From assembly GCA_023159155.1 (NCBI GenBank), contig JAJNNX010000005.1:558001-622000 (forward strand): a stretch of 64,000 nucleotides of DNA, written 5' to 3'. The position numbers were made by a program, and so were the translations under genes. Below are positions 1 to 12,529 of the stretch, one piece after another. The notes beneath the pieces were generated by a model. That model was not told the origin of the DNA and did not search any database. It worked only from the letters and a program-made list of their open reading frames with translations. Positions within the stretch are counted from its first letter, which is position 1; the number at the start of each line of letters is the position of its first letter. The DNA is from Ustulina deusta (taxonomy: Eukaryota > Ascomycota > Sordariomycetes > Xylariales > Xylariaceae).

Positions 1-1277
1 AAGATGTTGAGCCTGCTGAACCAACCGCGTCTCTCGTTGTGGCTTCTGTAACTTGGTGGTCGTCCGTTGGCGCCCTCTCGAGTACGAGCTTCTTGAACAG
101 TGTTGGCGAAAGCTTCCATGCGGTTGAGTAGTTCATTGCTGATAGCACCCTCAAATGCAGTGCCAATAACATCAGGGAGCATGTCCTGAACGGCGTTGGT
201 AACCATCTGAGGAAGCATGCTGACGACTGTCTGAAGAACGCCAATGTTGGTAGTCAGAGAGGTGACATTGCCGTTGGTGGAGTTGAGGAGAGCTCCCATG
301 GCATTGACGTTGTTGCCCATGGCATGAACGTGATTGTCAATGGCGTTGACATGACTGGCGATGGCGTTGACTTGAACACTCTGGGTGTTGGTGATGTTGC
401 TCATGTTGTTGATTTGATCACTCTGGGCGTTGGTGATGTTGCTCATATTGTTGACATTGGAACCAAGCTGGTTATTGAGATCAAGAGCCTGTTCCATAGC
501 GGTGAAGACTTGTTCCATGACACCATTCATATCAACTCCTTCGATGTTGTGCTCACCACGTGCAACTCGGGTCTGAACATCACTGCGAATTTCACTGATA
601 ACGCGAGCGGCAACAGAATTGACGAGGTTGTTATCACTGTCAATGGTGAGGTTATTGAGGCGAAGGACCGAGTTCATGGCATGTCGCATGAGGTTGTACA
701 TGCTAGCCTCAGCACCAGCACTGTTAGCGAATCCACTAAGGCGAGCGCGAACATTGGAATCGGCAGCAACCTCGCCGTGAGTAAGGTCGCGGTCTTGGAT
801 TCTTCGCTGGATCCGGATGTACAGGCAAGCAATATCGGGGCGGAACGCATCATCTCTAGCGTCTGTCGAACTCTCGCGAGCAGCATCGAGTCGCATGAGA
901 TCCTCGTAGTCGTCAATAGTTGCCCGAATGTTGTAGCTAGGTGTAGTGGTGGGAGGGAACATTCGCTGGCGACGAGCTCTGGCAAGGGCGGCACCCATCT
1001 CCATGACATTCTCGAGTCGGTATGGCATGCCTTGGACAAGGACGATACCGGAGTTCTCGGTGAAAATAGGATTGTTGATCTTGGAAGTATCAATCTCTGG
1101 TTTGTCTTTTGAATCTTCGGCGCTTGCCAGCTCGCTCATGGTGTTCTCGGGAAAAGTCAAGGAGATGGCAGAATCAATAGTGTTGAACCGGGCGGGCGAG
1201 GCGTCCGTGATGCTGGTTTCACTGGATGGTGCTTGGTTCTTCACCTGCTCCTCCTTGGGTGACATCTTGGGTGACAT
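1..1277 (-). CDS. Partial coiled-coil protein with a heptad-repeat tract, function unknown
   Basis: The minus-strand frame is open from an ATG at 1277 down to the window edge, giving at least 425 codons, so the C terminus is missing. I do not recognise the family. The N-terminal ~50 residues are polar and include a doubled MSPK. Residues ~65-130 contain a compact conserved-looking part (GIVLVQGMPYRLENVMEMG). The C-terminal half holds about eight consecutive seven-residue units of the type VNNMSNI, VNAIASH and VNAIDNH, a pattern expected of an extended coiled coil; it ends in a basic, Gln-rich tail. A probable 5'-UTR intron lies at 1306-1355 (GTAAGT...TTGCAG). Splicing it to the upstream exon in this frame would bring in a TAG, so I place the start after it. 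A TATAAA lies on the same strand at 1996-2001. The long plus-strand frame at 324-1112 is an antisense shadow. Confidence 0.7.
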   Translation of the reverse strand, partial: MSPKMSPKEEQVKNQAPSSETSITDASPARFNTIDSAISLTFPENTMSELASAEDSKDKPEIDTSKINNPIFTENSGIVLVQGMPYRLENVMEMGAALARARRQRMFPPTTTPSYNIRATIDDYEDLMRLDAARESSTDARDDAFRPDIACLYIRIQRRIQDRDLTHGEVAADSNVRARLSGFANSAGAEASMYNLMRHAMNSVLRLNNLTIDSDNNLVNSVAARVISEIRSDVQTRVARGEHNIEGVDMNGVMEQVFTAMEQALDLNNQLGSNVNNMSNITNAQSDQINNMSNITNTQSVQVNAIASHVNAIDNHVHAMGNNVNAMGALLNSTNGNVTSLTTNIGVLQTVVSMLPQMVTNAVQDMLPDVIGTAFEGAISNELLNRMEAFANTVQEARTREGANGRPPSYRSHNERRGWFSRLNI

Positions 1278-3668
1278 CTTGGGCAAAGGTATAGGACCTA
1301 GTGGACTGCAAGTCAATAGGTGACACGTGCCAGTATGGTATGTGTTGGAACTTACAACTAATCCTCCTTGCGCAGGAGTAAATCGAGATCGTCGTGTCGG
1401 ACGAGAAGGTGTTAAGGTTAAGGGTGATTGTGACTATCTGGGGATAGAGTTAGGTACCACAAGAGAAGGATGAAGGGCTGTTTTGTAGAAGATGATGTAT
1501 GGATATTAGAACTGAGATGGCAGTTGAGAAAGGTATGGGATAGGTGAGTTTTTTGCTGAGAATATGAAAAAGGACTGAAGATAACTTGTGGGAAGAATGT
1601 GGCTGGCTGAGAGAGGTCGAGGTGTAGGTACTGAGAGGTACGGGTACGAAAAGTGGAACTGGAACAGTGGAGTGCGGTGTAATTGGGAAAATAGCAACTG
1701 ACTATGACAAGGGCTGGATAAGTTGATAGGTAAGGTAGCAAACAAGATTGACAAGATTGGGTGAGAGTTGAAGATGAGAGGGCGGCGGGCCAATGAGAGC
1801 CGGTTGTGCAAGACTGGAGAAGCACTTACCTCTTGTCTGAGGGTCTGAGAAGAGCGGGAAGCTGGGCTTTTTGGTATTGCTGAAGGAGCAGAAGTCTCGA
1901 GTCGAAGTGAAGAAGTTATGGTAGAGGTGAGTACAGTAGAGAGCTGTGGGAGAGACGAGATGGAATTGATGATCTGGTCGGGGAATATGGTATCCTTTAT
2001 AGACTGGATTCAGTGCAGCAGAGAGCTACACTGGTGTTCTTCTCGCTATTGTGGTCTTGTAGCAGCTACAGAAGTGGTCAATGGAGCCATGTGACCTGGC
2101 CTAAGCCCGCCATTATCACTGGCCTCCGTCCATTAATGCCCCGTAAGTGCCCTGTAGTCACCAGCCTCCTCCAACCGGTATATACATTGTAGCAGGGCAT
2201 CCATTGTACCTATCCCATTCTGAACCCACAATCCCTCACGTACTTACATCTATTCTCGGGTGCGATGGTGTGTCAACCATCTGCAGTCTTGGCGTACCTA
2301 ACGCGCCACCGACCAATTGGAGCCGGTGACTTCGGCACGGCACGAAGAGTTATTGATAGAAGATGACCCATTGGTGCACTACAAATGAGAGCGGCGAATG
2401 CTGAAGAACATCAATGGCAGTACAAGACAGGCGCGGCTGGGTGCTGGAATAAAAAAAGAACGTCCACACCGGGCTATCCCTCTATCGCCTAGTATCTACT
2501 ACCATTGGAAATATTCATTGTGATTTTCCCCAAAAAAAAGTTCAGCCTTTTTTTTTTTGCCATCCTCTTTACAGTGTGATTTGAAAAAGGTCGTTGAAGT
2601 TGGGGCTCGGTCCCCACAAGGTGGCGTGCTAACACTTTTCATGGCGGCCAATCAATTGCATGACCATGGACGAAAGCGGAATGCGGAGAGGCCAAGTCGT
2701 CCCAAGCGCTCCAGCCCCCGGGTCGGCACGAACCGAGGCTTGAAAGCTAGGGGGATCTCGTGTGACGTGTGCTAGCTGTGCATGGTACAGATCACTACTG
2801 AGTAGCCGGTTATAGATTGGGAGTTTTAAAGGGCGCAAAAACTACAGGGCCTATATGACTACTAGTTGAGAAGGTCAGCTCTACTCACTTTGACTTGGTT
2901 CTGAAATATGCGACCGAGCTAATTGTACTCATGGCGTGCCGCACTGCGTTACGGGGGAAAGAACTTGTCGGATGACACCACCGAAGAGCGAGCCGCGAAA
3001 TGGGCACTCTACGAAGATGCATTGAAGATTTACTATGTATCTCGGGCCAATCTTGACCAGATGCTGTGATGAATTAGACACTGTTGGAGTTCGGAAACCG
3101 GCACAACGCTGTGGGAAGAGAACGATAAGGTGCCCAAAATGAATCAATTTCCCAAAAATACTGAGACATAATTGAGAATTTACACAAACCAACGCCCTAA
3201 AAATAGTACGTGGAAAGGGAAGCTGTGTACGTGATACATCGCAACTCAGACGGGGTACAAGTGTCGCTCTACATAGAGGCCGATTCATTCACAAAAGCAG
3301 AAAACGCGACTACGATGGAGACAAGGCAGAAGTGTGCAGTAAACCATAAATTCCTATGAGAGGACAATCACTCAAGACCATATCAAAACCGAGGCAATTC
3401 GAGATATTGTATCTCTGAGACCATAGAAGAAGTGATGCGCCATCATACTCGTAACGTAGCCCCTGGAAATGCCATTGCAGATGTCTATGTCCCTCGAAAA
3501 CTCTTCCTAAGCCCCAATCCTAACCCTAGTGGTTACGCCGTGCCTGAATAATTGAGATTTAGTGAATGCATTCGCCCGATGTTTCGAAAGATAGAAGCAT
3601 ACCGTGGGTGACATAACATAACACAGGCGATGCCATCATACACAAGATGGTACGAGTGGCGGTGCGTG
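1278..3668. other. Intergenic and leader region
   Basis: This stretch holds the presumed 5' leader and promoter of the partial gene to its left (5'-UTR intron at 1306-1355, minus-strand TATAAA at 1996-2001). It also holds short homopolymer runs near 2531-2560 and the 3' flank of the Myb-like gene. The short open frames on both strands have no family resemblance and no sensible splicing. I see no gene here. Confidence 0.6.
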
Positions 3669-4561
3669 CTAGAGGTAGCCATGACTTTCGTGTGGAAAGA
3701 CCCAGGTAGTAGGCGTGAGACCGTAGGAGAAGGGATCAGACGGCGTCATCCTCCTCATCGCTGCTGTTGGTGGCGACGGGTGCGCGGCGGCCAGCTGCTG
3801 AGGGAAACCCATGTTAGCTGCATAATCGACAGAATGGATGCCAGGAATCGCTGGCATGGACGAATGCGCTTGGGATTGACGATGATCACTACCGTAGTTC
3901 GTCGTGTTTGGGATGCGCTGCTTCTCTGTCGCTGAAACAAAGAGAACTTCGTCGTCATCGTCGGTCTGGGGGTGGGTGGAGGACGAAGCAGATTCGGATT
4001 GGGAAGGTGGAAGGTGCAGAGGTGCAGCGGTCGGTAGATGGTCATTTGAACATTCGGGTTTCACGATTGCATCTTCGTATTTGACTTCACCTTTGATCCC
4101 ATGCTCCTCCTTGACGTCGTCGATGTCACTTGCGTTCTCGTCAACCTCTTCAAGCTTGCGCTTCTTGGTAGCACGATTCTTGGCCTTCTTGGTGTCGCCA
4201 GAGTCCTTGGTCTCTTTCTTGATACCGTTGGCAGCACCGTTGGGGGCGATGCCGTGAGCCTTCATGAGACGTTCATATCTCTTGGCTCTATGGTGAAATA
4301 GGATGTCAGATTGGGATCGTAGGCGCGACGATTAGGCGAGGGGTGAGAAAATGTAACTTACGCAGCACCCTTGCTGATAATGTTGCATTCCTTGCGGACT
4401 TCCTCAAAGTCCACCTTTGAAAGTTAGCATGGCAACTACAGAAGGTGCTAGATAGATGGTGGGAATATTTGGGACATCAAGCTTACCTTGCCCGCACTGG
4501 AATGGCGGATGCAAGAGATGAGGAAGCGGAATTGATCGTTGTTATCGATACCGGCAGGCAT
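3669..4561 (-). CDS. Myb-like DNA-binding domain protein (fungal Myb_DNA-bind_8 type)
   Basis: Three exons give about 248 aa: 4561-4487, 4414-4362 and 4287-3669. The introns (4486-4415 and 4361-4288) are bounded by GTAAGC..AAAG and GTAAGT..ATAG, and the phases agree. The N-terminal ~50 residues (DNNDQFRFLISCIRHSSAGK, then a helix with EVRKECNIISKGAAAKRYERL) match the small Myb-like domain common in filamentous ascomycetes, where it marks presumed nuclear DNA-binding proteins. The rest is low complexity: a Lys-rich basic patch around residues 60-85 (KKAKNRATKKRKLEE, a likely nuclear localisation signal), acidic stretches, and a Pro/Ser/His-rich tail. The ATG at 4561 is chosen because it starts exactly at the domain. 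The 129-codon frame at 4483-4872 is a shadow. The target and role are unknown. Confidence 0.8.
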
Positions 4562-7500
4562 TTTGACGGTAGTAGCTCGTTAGGATGAATGCCTAGTTCT
4601 GGCGACAGGTTTTGACGGGATTGAAAAGTGACACGTGTCTCGGCAATGCCTCGAATAGAGGATGAGCTGGGAGGAAATATGGTTGATGGGATGGAGTTTG
4701 CTGAGACAAAATGATTTGTGTGCGGATATTTATAGGCTCGTTGAAATCTGAGTTGGGACACAAGAAGAGGTAGGGAAGTCGCTTCTGGTAGCTGAAGAGA
4801 CTCAAATTGGTTGGTAATATCCGTAGTAGACAGTGAGGTTGCCCCAGTTTGGTGTTCAGAGAGTGTTGTCACCCAGGTACTGGTTCTTGGGTAGCTTGAT
4901 CAAAGTCTGGATTGGTGGTAGACAGCCTGATATCAAGGTTGCTATGCTATTTTTGCTTGGACGTGTTGCCAGACTGCGCCTTCCACTCAGGATGGCTGTT
5001 AGATTCCCCAAGCTGGCTATGTACTATTGGGCCTGCAGATATTACCAAGTACTTCTGAGACAGAATACATCCAGCTATGGACTTGAGGTATAAAGCCTCT
5101 GGCACTAGGTAGTACTTGCTACCCCATCTAATGTCTTTGAGAAGCTTCAAAGCAACCTGTGTTTTGGGCCCTGGATTTAGAACACTACTCTCTGCATAAC
5201 AAAGGACATATATGTAAGAAGCTTTTGAGAACTGCCAGAACCAACAATGCGCATGCGTAAATCTATCATACTCCTATTATGCACTACCACCAAGCATCAG
5301 TAACTCATACACTGATACCTTTTTTAGTAGATTTCCTCTCATAGTAGGTATGATATATTCTCTTTTTCCTTTCAAGCAACTACAGTCTCAATGTAACCCC
5401 CTTTATTTGTATAAACCACAAGACTAGGATATGAAGTTGTGCTCTTTACACCACTATGCCATGCTTGGATTGGCAATTACCTATTACAACCACATATTAC
5501 CACATATGGTTTCAGTGAACGCTTATGTCCTGGCATTTCTGTAACCCTATGCCACATTCACAATAAGGATTGGTTTCCTGATCACCAACACCCCCCTTGT
5601 CTAGATACATACAATATAATTATAATTATAATTATCTTGGGGGTTTACAAAACAAGAGCGACACGATTAGGATGAAATGATCAAAAAGGGGTTATTGGAA
5701 TCATGTTGATTAGAGCTCTGCTAGACCATGCTTCTGCAAGTATAGCTTGAGCGTAGGTACCTTCCATGTCGCACGCAAGGTACCTCAGTACCTCCAGGTA
5801 CTAGGTACTTGAGCCAAAGAAAGGATTGCTAGGTGTATACAGAAAAGTTGTCAGTTCTAAACTTGCTCCTAACATTACCTGCACAACTCTTTTTGAGGGA
5901 CAGGTTTGGTTCATATTTGAGCTAATTTCTCATGCGAGATTGATATCAAATACAAATTTAATCAGCGAGTACCTAAATAGTAAAAGCTTTGGAACCTCGG
6001 ATTGTTTGAGACATTGACTAGCCATAACAAATACTATGTGCGAGCCCAGATATGCTCATGCAGAATATTGGATGTACACTGTGGGAACTAATACATATGT
6101 GGTATGAGCGATATTACATGCACGATTCCATATTTCGCGATGTTGCATCACAAGTTGGCATTCAGCGGTTTCAATCGACAAGTGTAGCCGTTGGTGCAGT
6201 TGGGCCAACACCGGTTTCATGAGTCTCAATGTAAGTGTCTGGATCTCTCCTTTGTTTTCTCTCCATTGTGCAACCGCGATCAAATAGTATCAACTTCTAT
6301 TGGCGGGTCTTTTTGTTTTCCCCCACTCTTCAAGAATTTCCGAGAGAGAAACGTCATGTCGCACCACTTCTTCAGAGAGAAGCCCGTCAAATATGCCGAT
6401 ATTTAGCTATATAACTGGATACTACACAACTGGCCAGACAAGTATTGCACTCAGATCTTGAACTCGTTGATGCCGGCGCTCACGTCGGGTACCCGTGTTT
6501 TGATCATGGACTTCGTCATGCCACCTCCTTTGGTCCTACCCAACCCAATCGACCGAAAGCTAAGGCAAGCTTTCTATGTCGTGGCCATGTAACTTTACAA
6601 GGTGTTGGCATGTCTACAATTACGGAGCGATGGATGTGACAATGCTATAGATTGGGAACGAGAGGGAACGTAACCTAGATTGATGGAAGTGTACGCTTGG
6701 TCAAGATGGTGGCCAAGTGAAAAATCGAAAGCCACCGCATTTAGAGTTCCAATCCTCCAAAGGCGCAAATTTCAACGATAATATTGGCCCAATGGTTCAT
6801 GCGCCAATGAAACATTCGAACTGCACTCGGCCCCTGTAGCCCAGCCAAACTGGACTGTGATCTCACCGCCGTCATTTTAGACCCGTGGACAAGCCAATGC
6901 TCGGGGTGAGCCCCTGTCAAGTCCCGACTCTCGTCTCACATGTCTCGGGGTTTCGCCGCCAGGGATGTCGGGCTGCGCTTCTCTTCGTCGATTGGTATAT
7001 ACTCGGAGAGGAATCCAGATCCGTTAGAGACCAGGAACACCTTAGGAGCAGCCCCGTGTATGTAGCCGTATAACAATTCAGGTCTCCTTGCATATATAAC
7101 CAAAGTCCTTGTAACCCTAATGCTCTAAAGGTCCTTAATACTTAGTTCTTCGGGCGCGTCACTTCCTCTCGTGCTGCTAATAAGTTCTTGTAACTCTTGA
7201 CCGCATGGCAATATCAGCAGGAGTTGTGGGTCCTGATTCTTTACCCGCATTACTACGGCACAGCCTTCATGAACAGTTTCAGTGGTATGTATTGACTACG
7301 AATCGACCAGCTACCTAGTTCATTTCTTCCTCCCTATTTTTCCAAAGTTTTCTTAGAGAATAGGCAGTATGCTCGTGTCTCCTGGAGCCGTTCTCCTATT
7401 TAGTCTCCCATTGGGCGTTGACAGTCATTGTTTCGAGACCCTAATCTAAGAAAATCGATTGTGGTCCTAACAGGGGCAGGAGATCGCCTCACTCTCTTGC

Positions 7501-7945
7501 AGACAACCATGAAGAAACACACCATAACGGGAAAATACGTCTTGAATCTGGCTGGATGGCGAATTGTTGACGTCAGGCTCACATTGCCTCAAAGATATCC
7601 TATGGAAGGGTCTCATGATATAATGGATGTCCAAGGGGGAAAGATATGAGGGAGTCTGCCGGGTCGGTCCTTGTAGACCATTGAGATCCCATTGACCGTT
7701 AGATCACAGAGATCACCAGACTAAGTTAAACGTGATACACATGGTTAAGGGCGTCGTAACCAGTGAAAATCTTGCGTAAGCTAAAAGAAATTCCGATCGA
7801 TGGCCGTAACGGCTTGCCTAGTTGCCTCGTCGACTATGTTCACTCTCGTATCAAGTAAGCTGCCCCTTACCATTACTGTTTCGTCTTTTCTTGCTTGCCA
7901 CTTAAATGCTCAGATCATCTTAGTGTCACCATCACCAGCTAGTAT

Positions 7946-7976
7946 GCCAAGCAGAGCCAAGCAGAGCCAAGCAACA
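7946..7976. repeat. Short tandem repeat, 10-bp unit
   Basis: The unit gccaagcaga occurs about two and a half times in succession, inside non-coding DNA. Confidence 0.8.
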
Positions 7977-9907
7977 CCAAGAGCGGGATGGAAGTTGAGT
8001 TCCAGTGTGGCGGGATGGATATCCTGAAATAGGGTTGGAGAGGTTCGACAATCTCGCCAAGCTCCTTGGCCACTCACTAGTATGAACGGCGCCCGTCGAT
8101 TTGATGTTTTTGGGATTCGAGCATATATTCGCAACATACTCACGATGATAAGCTTACTTCCATGTGTTCCTGTTGTAACACTGGTTAGATTTGAAATATC
8201 TGATAGCAACATAATGCATCAGACCTAGTCATACTGAATTGAGACTATACGGGCTCGAAATCTACTGATTCAAGCAGGCATATCATGTCTAATACCGTAA
8301 CGGCCTAAGGGTGCCATTTGCATCTTCGAATAAATCTCAGAATATTTCAATAACTTATTTATTTTAAATAGGTCTTCATTCTTGAGATATTTGCTGAGTC
8401 ACTTCACAGAATGTGCTTAGTGTATTGGGAATGCCTGCGAGGTTACAGCCTAGCCTCGCCGAGAGAACCGGCTAGTGTACTAAGCGGTCTCGCAACACAT
8501 CATCCATATAGCATATTGCCATATCAATCGCACACGTAATTTCTTGTCCAGCCTAGTTCAACTACCGCGTTGCCGATTTCCAATGCCAGCCCCGCGTAGA
8601 ATTGTAAAGTTGACGTTGCAATTAAACCGCCAAGTCTGACATCGTGGGGTATGGTGCATCGAACACTCTCATCGGCATGCCAAGGAAGCCGAGGCGGCAT
8701 TTGGTGCGCTAGCGAGTTATCCCGTTCCCGGAATTAGCAGTGGTAGTAGGAATAGTATTAGCGTCCGTCATGATAGCGGCTTGGTCCTGTACTGAAACAT
8801 CTCGGCGCCCGTCTTGGCTGGGAAAAAGACGAAATACTAAAACCAAGATACTCGTGAATCGCGGATTCAACACCATTCTCTAGCTGACAGTACACAACTC
8901 TGCGCCTGGATTTCGTAGTTTCTATTATTCAAGTCCCACTGATAACGTCGCCGGGCTCCCACATGCAGCTGACAGCAGGACACTTTAAAATACGTAAATT
9001 CGAGCGTCGACGGACTCATCTAAACATACACAACCATGTCGCCATTCCTCGCGAGATATTTCAACTTCTTCGCTCGTCCAATCACACGGCAGGGTAACGC
9101 CAGGGGTTACGTGTAAAGGCCACTGGATATGGAAGGTCGTCAGGCGAGGGTCGGGGTAAACTTGATTATGGGGTTGCATCACGGCAATGAGTCCGAATCG
9201 GTCGACTTACATCTCGGGGCCAAATGCTATCGGCTAGGTAGGTCGGCGTTGTTAAGGAAGCGCCAGAAAAGTAGACCTGCCATTATCAAAGGCTAATGCA
9301 TTGTAAATGAGCTATAAAATCAGTTGGCGGCAGCTGTTCTCAGCTGCTCCATCTACTTACCTTTACTCCCATCATATCCATTCTGCCGACAACATGTATA
9401 TTAGCAATCCCGGCGTAAAAACCTGCGTAAAAAGCTGTTGCTTGCGGGGCTTCTGAACGCCGGTGAGTTTATGGCTCAGCACTTTGTTAAACTTGTAAGT
9501 CCTAGATTCATGGTGCGGGGGGGAGAATAATATTGTATAGCAGCTAACATGGTGCGGCCACCTATTCGGACCTCTGTGCCGTGTCCGAAGTATGGAGACC
9601 AGGTGACGGACAGCTGGTGGCAACTGACTGCCCTTCTCAACATCCACCACGGCCCCCTCTTTAGAGATGGCTCGCGCGCTTGTTGAGGCCACTGCAAGCT
9701 TGCGATGCAGATCGTTCATCTAGACTACCTACTATGTAGATAGATAAGCAGCAACTCTCAACTGGAAATTGGAATCATAGAATCGTACCACTGGGTCATC
9801 GGGCTGTCATATCAGTAACGGAATTAATTTAATGCTGTGTACCTGATCTCTTGCAGATCGTTGCATCGGTGCTGACATGTGATGAGATAACTTTGATGAC
9901 GGCAGGC

Positions 9908-9930
9908 ATCCCAGAATCCCAGAATCCCAG
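9908..9930. repeat. Short tandem repeat, 8-bp unit
   Basis: The unit atcccaga is repeated almost three times, in non-coding DNA. Confidence 0.8.
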
Positions 9931-10395
9931 GCAATATTGAAACTCGAGGACGATCCAAGCTTGGCTCAAGCTCGACTTTGGGGGCCAGTTCGTGTTGGTA
10001 TGGATATACTATTATACCTTACCTCGGCTTATCTCGCCCCGGAGTCGTCTGCTTCCCACCGGTGGGCATCTATACGACAAGCTAGGTTTAATTCCTATTA
10101 GCGCTTCTTGTTGATTCTGCATATAGCTCAAGTCCCACAGACGCCGAACGATCCCTACAAGATACACGCCTTTGCCTTCCGAGTGCAAAGCTCAAAACAA
10201 ACACTTGCCTATTTGATACAGGCTTCAAAATGTCGAATGGGATGGTTCCGTTTTCCAACCATGTAAGCGTGGCAGCCTCTAGAAAAGGGACCCCGTCTCG
10301 GTGCTAGACGCAAGGCACATCTCACATTCCTAATTCGGCTGCCACCTCATCTTCGGTGTCATCATGGGGACAGCGGCTGTGAGGAATGGCAGGAG

Positions 10396-10401
10396 TATAA
10401 A
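10396..10401 (+). promoter_or_regulatory. TATA box of the G1 peptidase gene
   Basis: TATAAA lies about 145 bp before the ATG at 10546 and is followed by a pyrimidine-rich leader. This is the usual layout for a strongly regulated fungal secreted-enzyme gene. Confidence 0.55.
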
Positions 10402-10545
10402 GCTTTACTCCGGTCCGCCGCTTGGGTCCAAAACTCTTGGTATTCAGCAGCCTCAACAGTCAGTCCCAGTCTCTCCTGTCTACTCCCAGACTAAAGCACC
10501 TCTCTCCCTCTCCGTATCCTTGTATACTTCGATTATCCTTTGAAG

Positions 10546-11464
10546 ATGAAGTCCTTCATCGCAACCGCCTTGCTCGCCGGCATGGCCCTGGCATCTCCTA
10601 TGATGGACAGGGCCAAGCTGGAGCTGCAGGCTAGAAACGCTGCCCGTCGGTCTGGAGCCCGGTTCAAGGCTGTCGAGGACGGAGGCTACGGAAACCTCAC
10701 TGCCGCCACAGTTCAGTCCAGTAACTGGGGTGGTGCTGCTATCGTGACCTCGGGTGTTACCGAGGTCAGTGGTACCTTCACGGTCCCCAAGCCCTCCGCT
10801 CCCTCTGGTGGTAGCTCGGGCACCGATTACTGCGGTGCTGCCTGGGTTGGCATCGATGGATACTCCAACTCTGCCCTCATCCAAACTGGTGTCCTCTGGT
10901 GTGTCCAGGGCAGTTCGTACGAGTACGAGGTAAGGAAGTTACCATAACCCCTCCTTTCTTTAATTTACTAACACGAACATTTGAGGCTTGGTATGAGTAC
11001 CTCCCGGCTTCTCTGATTTACTACTCCGGCTTCTCAGTTACTGCTGGTAGCGCAGTCACTGTCGGTGTCACCAAGACTAGCACCAGCGGCGGCACGACGA
11101 CCATCTCTGCAGGTGGCAAGAGTGCTTCGCACACTTTCTCCGGCCAGAGCACCAAGCTCCAGGTGAGTAATTATTGGTGGCTTTTTCCACCTATTCGTAC
11201 GATGTCTATGAACCAAGAGCTGACCAAGAGCCCCAGGGTGCTTCCGCTGAGTGGATCGTCGAGGATTTCACCTCCGGCAGCTCCCTCGTCCCCTTCGCTA
11301 ACTTCGGCACCGTCACATTCACTGGTGCCACTGCTATCATCAACGGCGCGACTGTTTCGGCCAGCTCGAACTCTCCCGTCACCATCCAACTAGTGAGCAG
11401 CTCCGGCTCGGTCCTCACCGGCACTACCATCTCTGGTAGCACCGTCACTGTTGTCTATGAATAA
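10546..11464 (+). CDS. Secreted glutamic endopeptidase, family G1 (eqolisin)
   Basis: Three exons (10546-10929, 10986-11162, 11237-11464) give 262 aa. Introns are GTAAGG..TTGAG and GTGAGT..CCCAG, both phase 0. Residues 1-17 are a signal peptide (MKSFIATALLAGMALAS), followed by a short basic propeptide of ~35 residues. The mature part begins near VQSSNWGGA, the hallmark N terminus of scytalidoglutamic peptidase and aspergillopepsin II. The catalytic dyad is present: Gln113 in LIQTG and Glu196 in AEWIVEDF. WVGIDG and AWYEYLPA are also family-typical. The enzyme should be exported and cleave proteins at acidic pH. The ATG at 10546 is used rather than the in-frame TTG two codons upstream. It stands alone, with no neighbours of related function. 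Confidence 0.95.
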
Positions 11465-12529
11465 GTTGACAAACGCACATTGGGAGTTGGAATCGAGACA
11501 ATAGGCCTGGAAACTAGATACCAAGAACAGGGAGAATTGGATAACACCCTTGTTGGATATAGTAGTTTAGGTGCTGGTCAATGTGGCTGGTGCTGTAGTT
11601 TAGCATTAGGTCAGCTAAATGGGTTGTAACCACAGCTCTGTTATCTACAGAATTATCTACAGTTATCCGTGCCAGGCTGGGTATAATAGGGTATGTTGTA
11701 AGTATGGGTGACGCGCAAAGGGCCTAGAACTACATGCCGGCCAGATCTCTATTACAATATACAAAATACACCCTCTGTTCTCGTTGTCACATGACAATAT
11801 ATAGCTGTTCCAACTATGAGTATACAAGTGACTGTAGACACCAACGCACCTAACTGTGGTATCATTATATTTTTGTTGGTAGTGTACGAGTATAGTCCCG
11901 CATTTCTGTCTCACGACAATATATTTTAGTGCAGGCTGCATAGCGTGGATTCTCTCAAGTAGTTTCTTTTCTCCTAAAGGCAATTATAGTTGAACTTTGT
12001 TTCGGCCACTAGCATCGCATCCGGCCGAGCCAAACAACTTATAATAGAATAGCTTAGCTAGCTAGACGGGCTACATGCAGGGTTGGTCACCACCTTACCT
12101 TCTAGTCACCATGTTTGATAACGAGAGCCATACAGCCTTCGTGGTCCACAGGGATAGAAGGCTACCGCCCCTAGAGCCTGGTTATCGGAGCGGTAGCTCC
12201 AGCAGCCGCCCCGTCTAGCAAATGGGAGGATTCCAATTTTGAAGCGCCAGGGAGGGACAGAATGAGTGTGTCTACGGTAGGCCAGTTGAGGTAGCGATAG
12301 AATATATGTGTGGAGGGTGCAATCGATCTGCAGATAGCAGCATTCTGCATACATGTACGTGCCACACAGCCACGTGCTGTTCCTTCCTAATTTGACTAGC
12401 ACGATGCATATCATAAAGAGTATAAGCACTGTCACCCGCATCCGAAGGCGCTCAGAGAAACAAGCTTTGCCTGCATAGGGATGCTGCCGGCACTTAACAC
12501 AATCATACAGCATGCAGAACAAGAACAAT
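11465..12529. other. Intergenic region
   Basis: It contains the 3' flank of the peptidase gene and the missing-end side of the Nudix pseudogene. The open frames at 11663-11983 and 12106-12579 (minus) show no domain and overlap stops in plausible frames. I see no gene. Confidence 0.5.

Larger units (their letters stand above)
4562..10395. other. Gene-poor stretch of nearly 6 kb
   Basis: No open frame here has a recognisable domain, and I could not join frames into a credible spliced gene. Composition changes within it: 4.9-6.4 kb is AT-richer and holds an (AATT/ATAA)-type run near 5610-5636 and a TAGGTACC-like cluster at about 5756-5812. Small tandem repeats occur at 7946-7976 (10-bp unit gccaagcaga) and 9908-9930 (8-bp unit atcccaga). 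Old, diverged mobile-element sequence is possible at 4.9-5.7 kb, but no coding remnant can be named. Confidence 0.5.

Noticed and set aside
324..1112. 262-codon open frame on the plus strand
   Set aside because: It is antisense to a longer minus-strand gene whose repeat structure and composition are clearly protein-like; the plus frame mirrors the repeats.
4483..4872. 129-codon minus-strand frame over the first exon of the Myb-like gene
   Set aside because: It overlaps the real exon in another frame, covers the leader, and shows no domain.
4900..5700. Possible retrotransposon fragment
   Set aside because: Composition suggests old mobile DNA, but no reverse transcriptase, integrase, LTR or target duplication can be shown.
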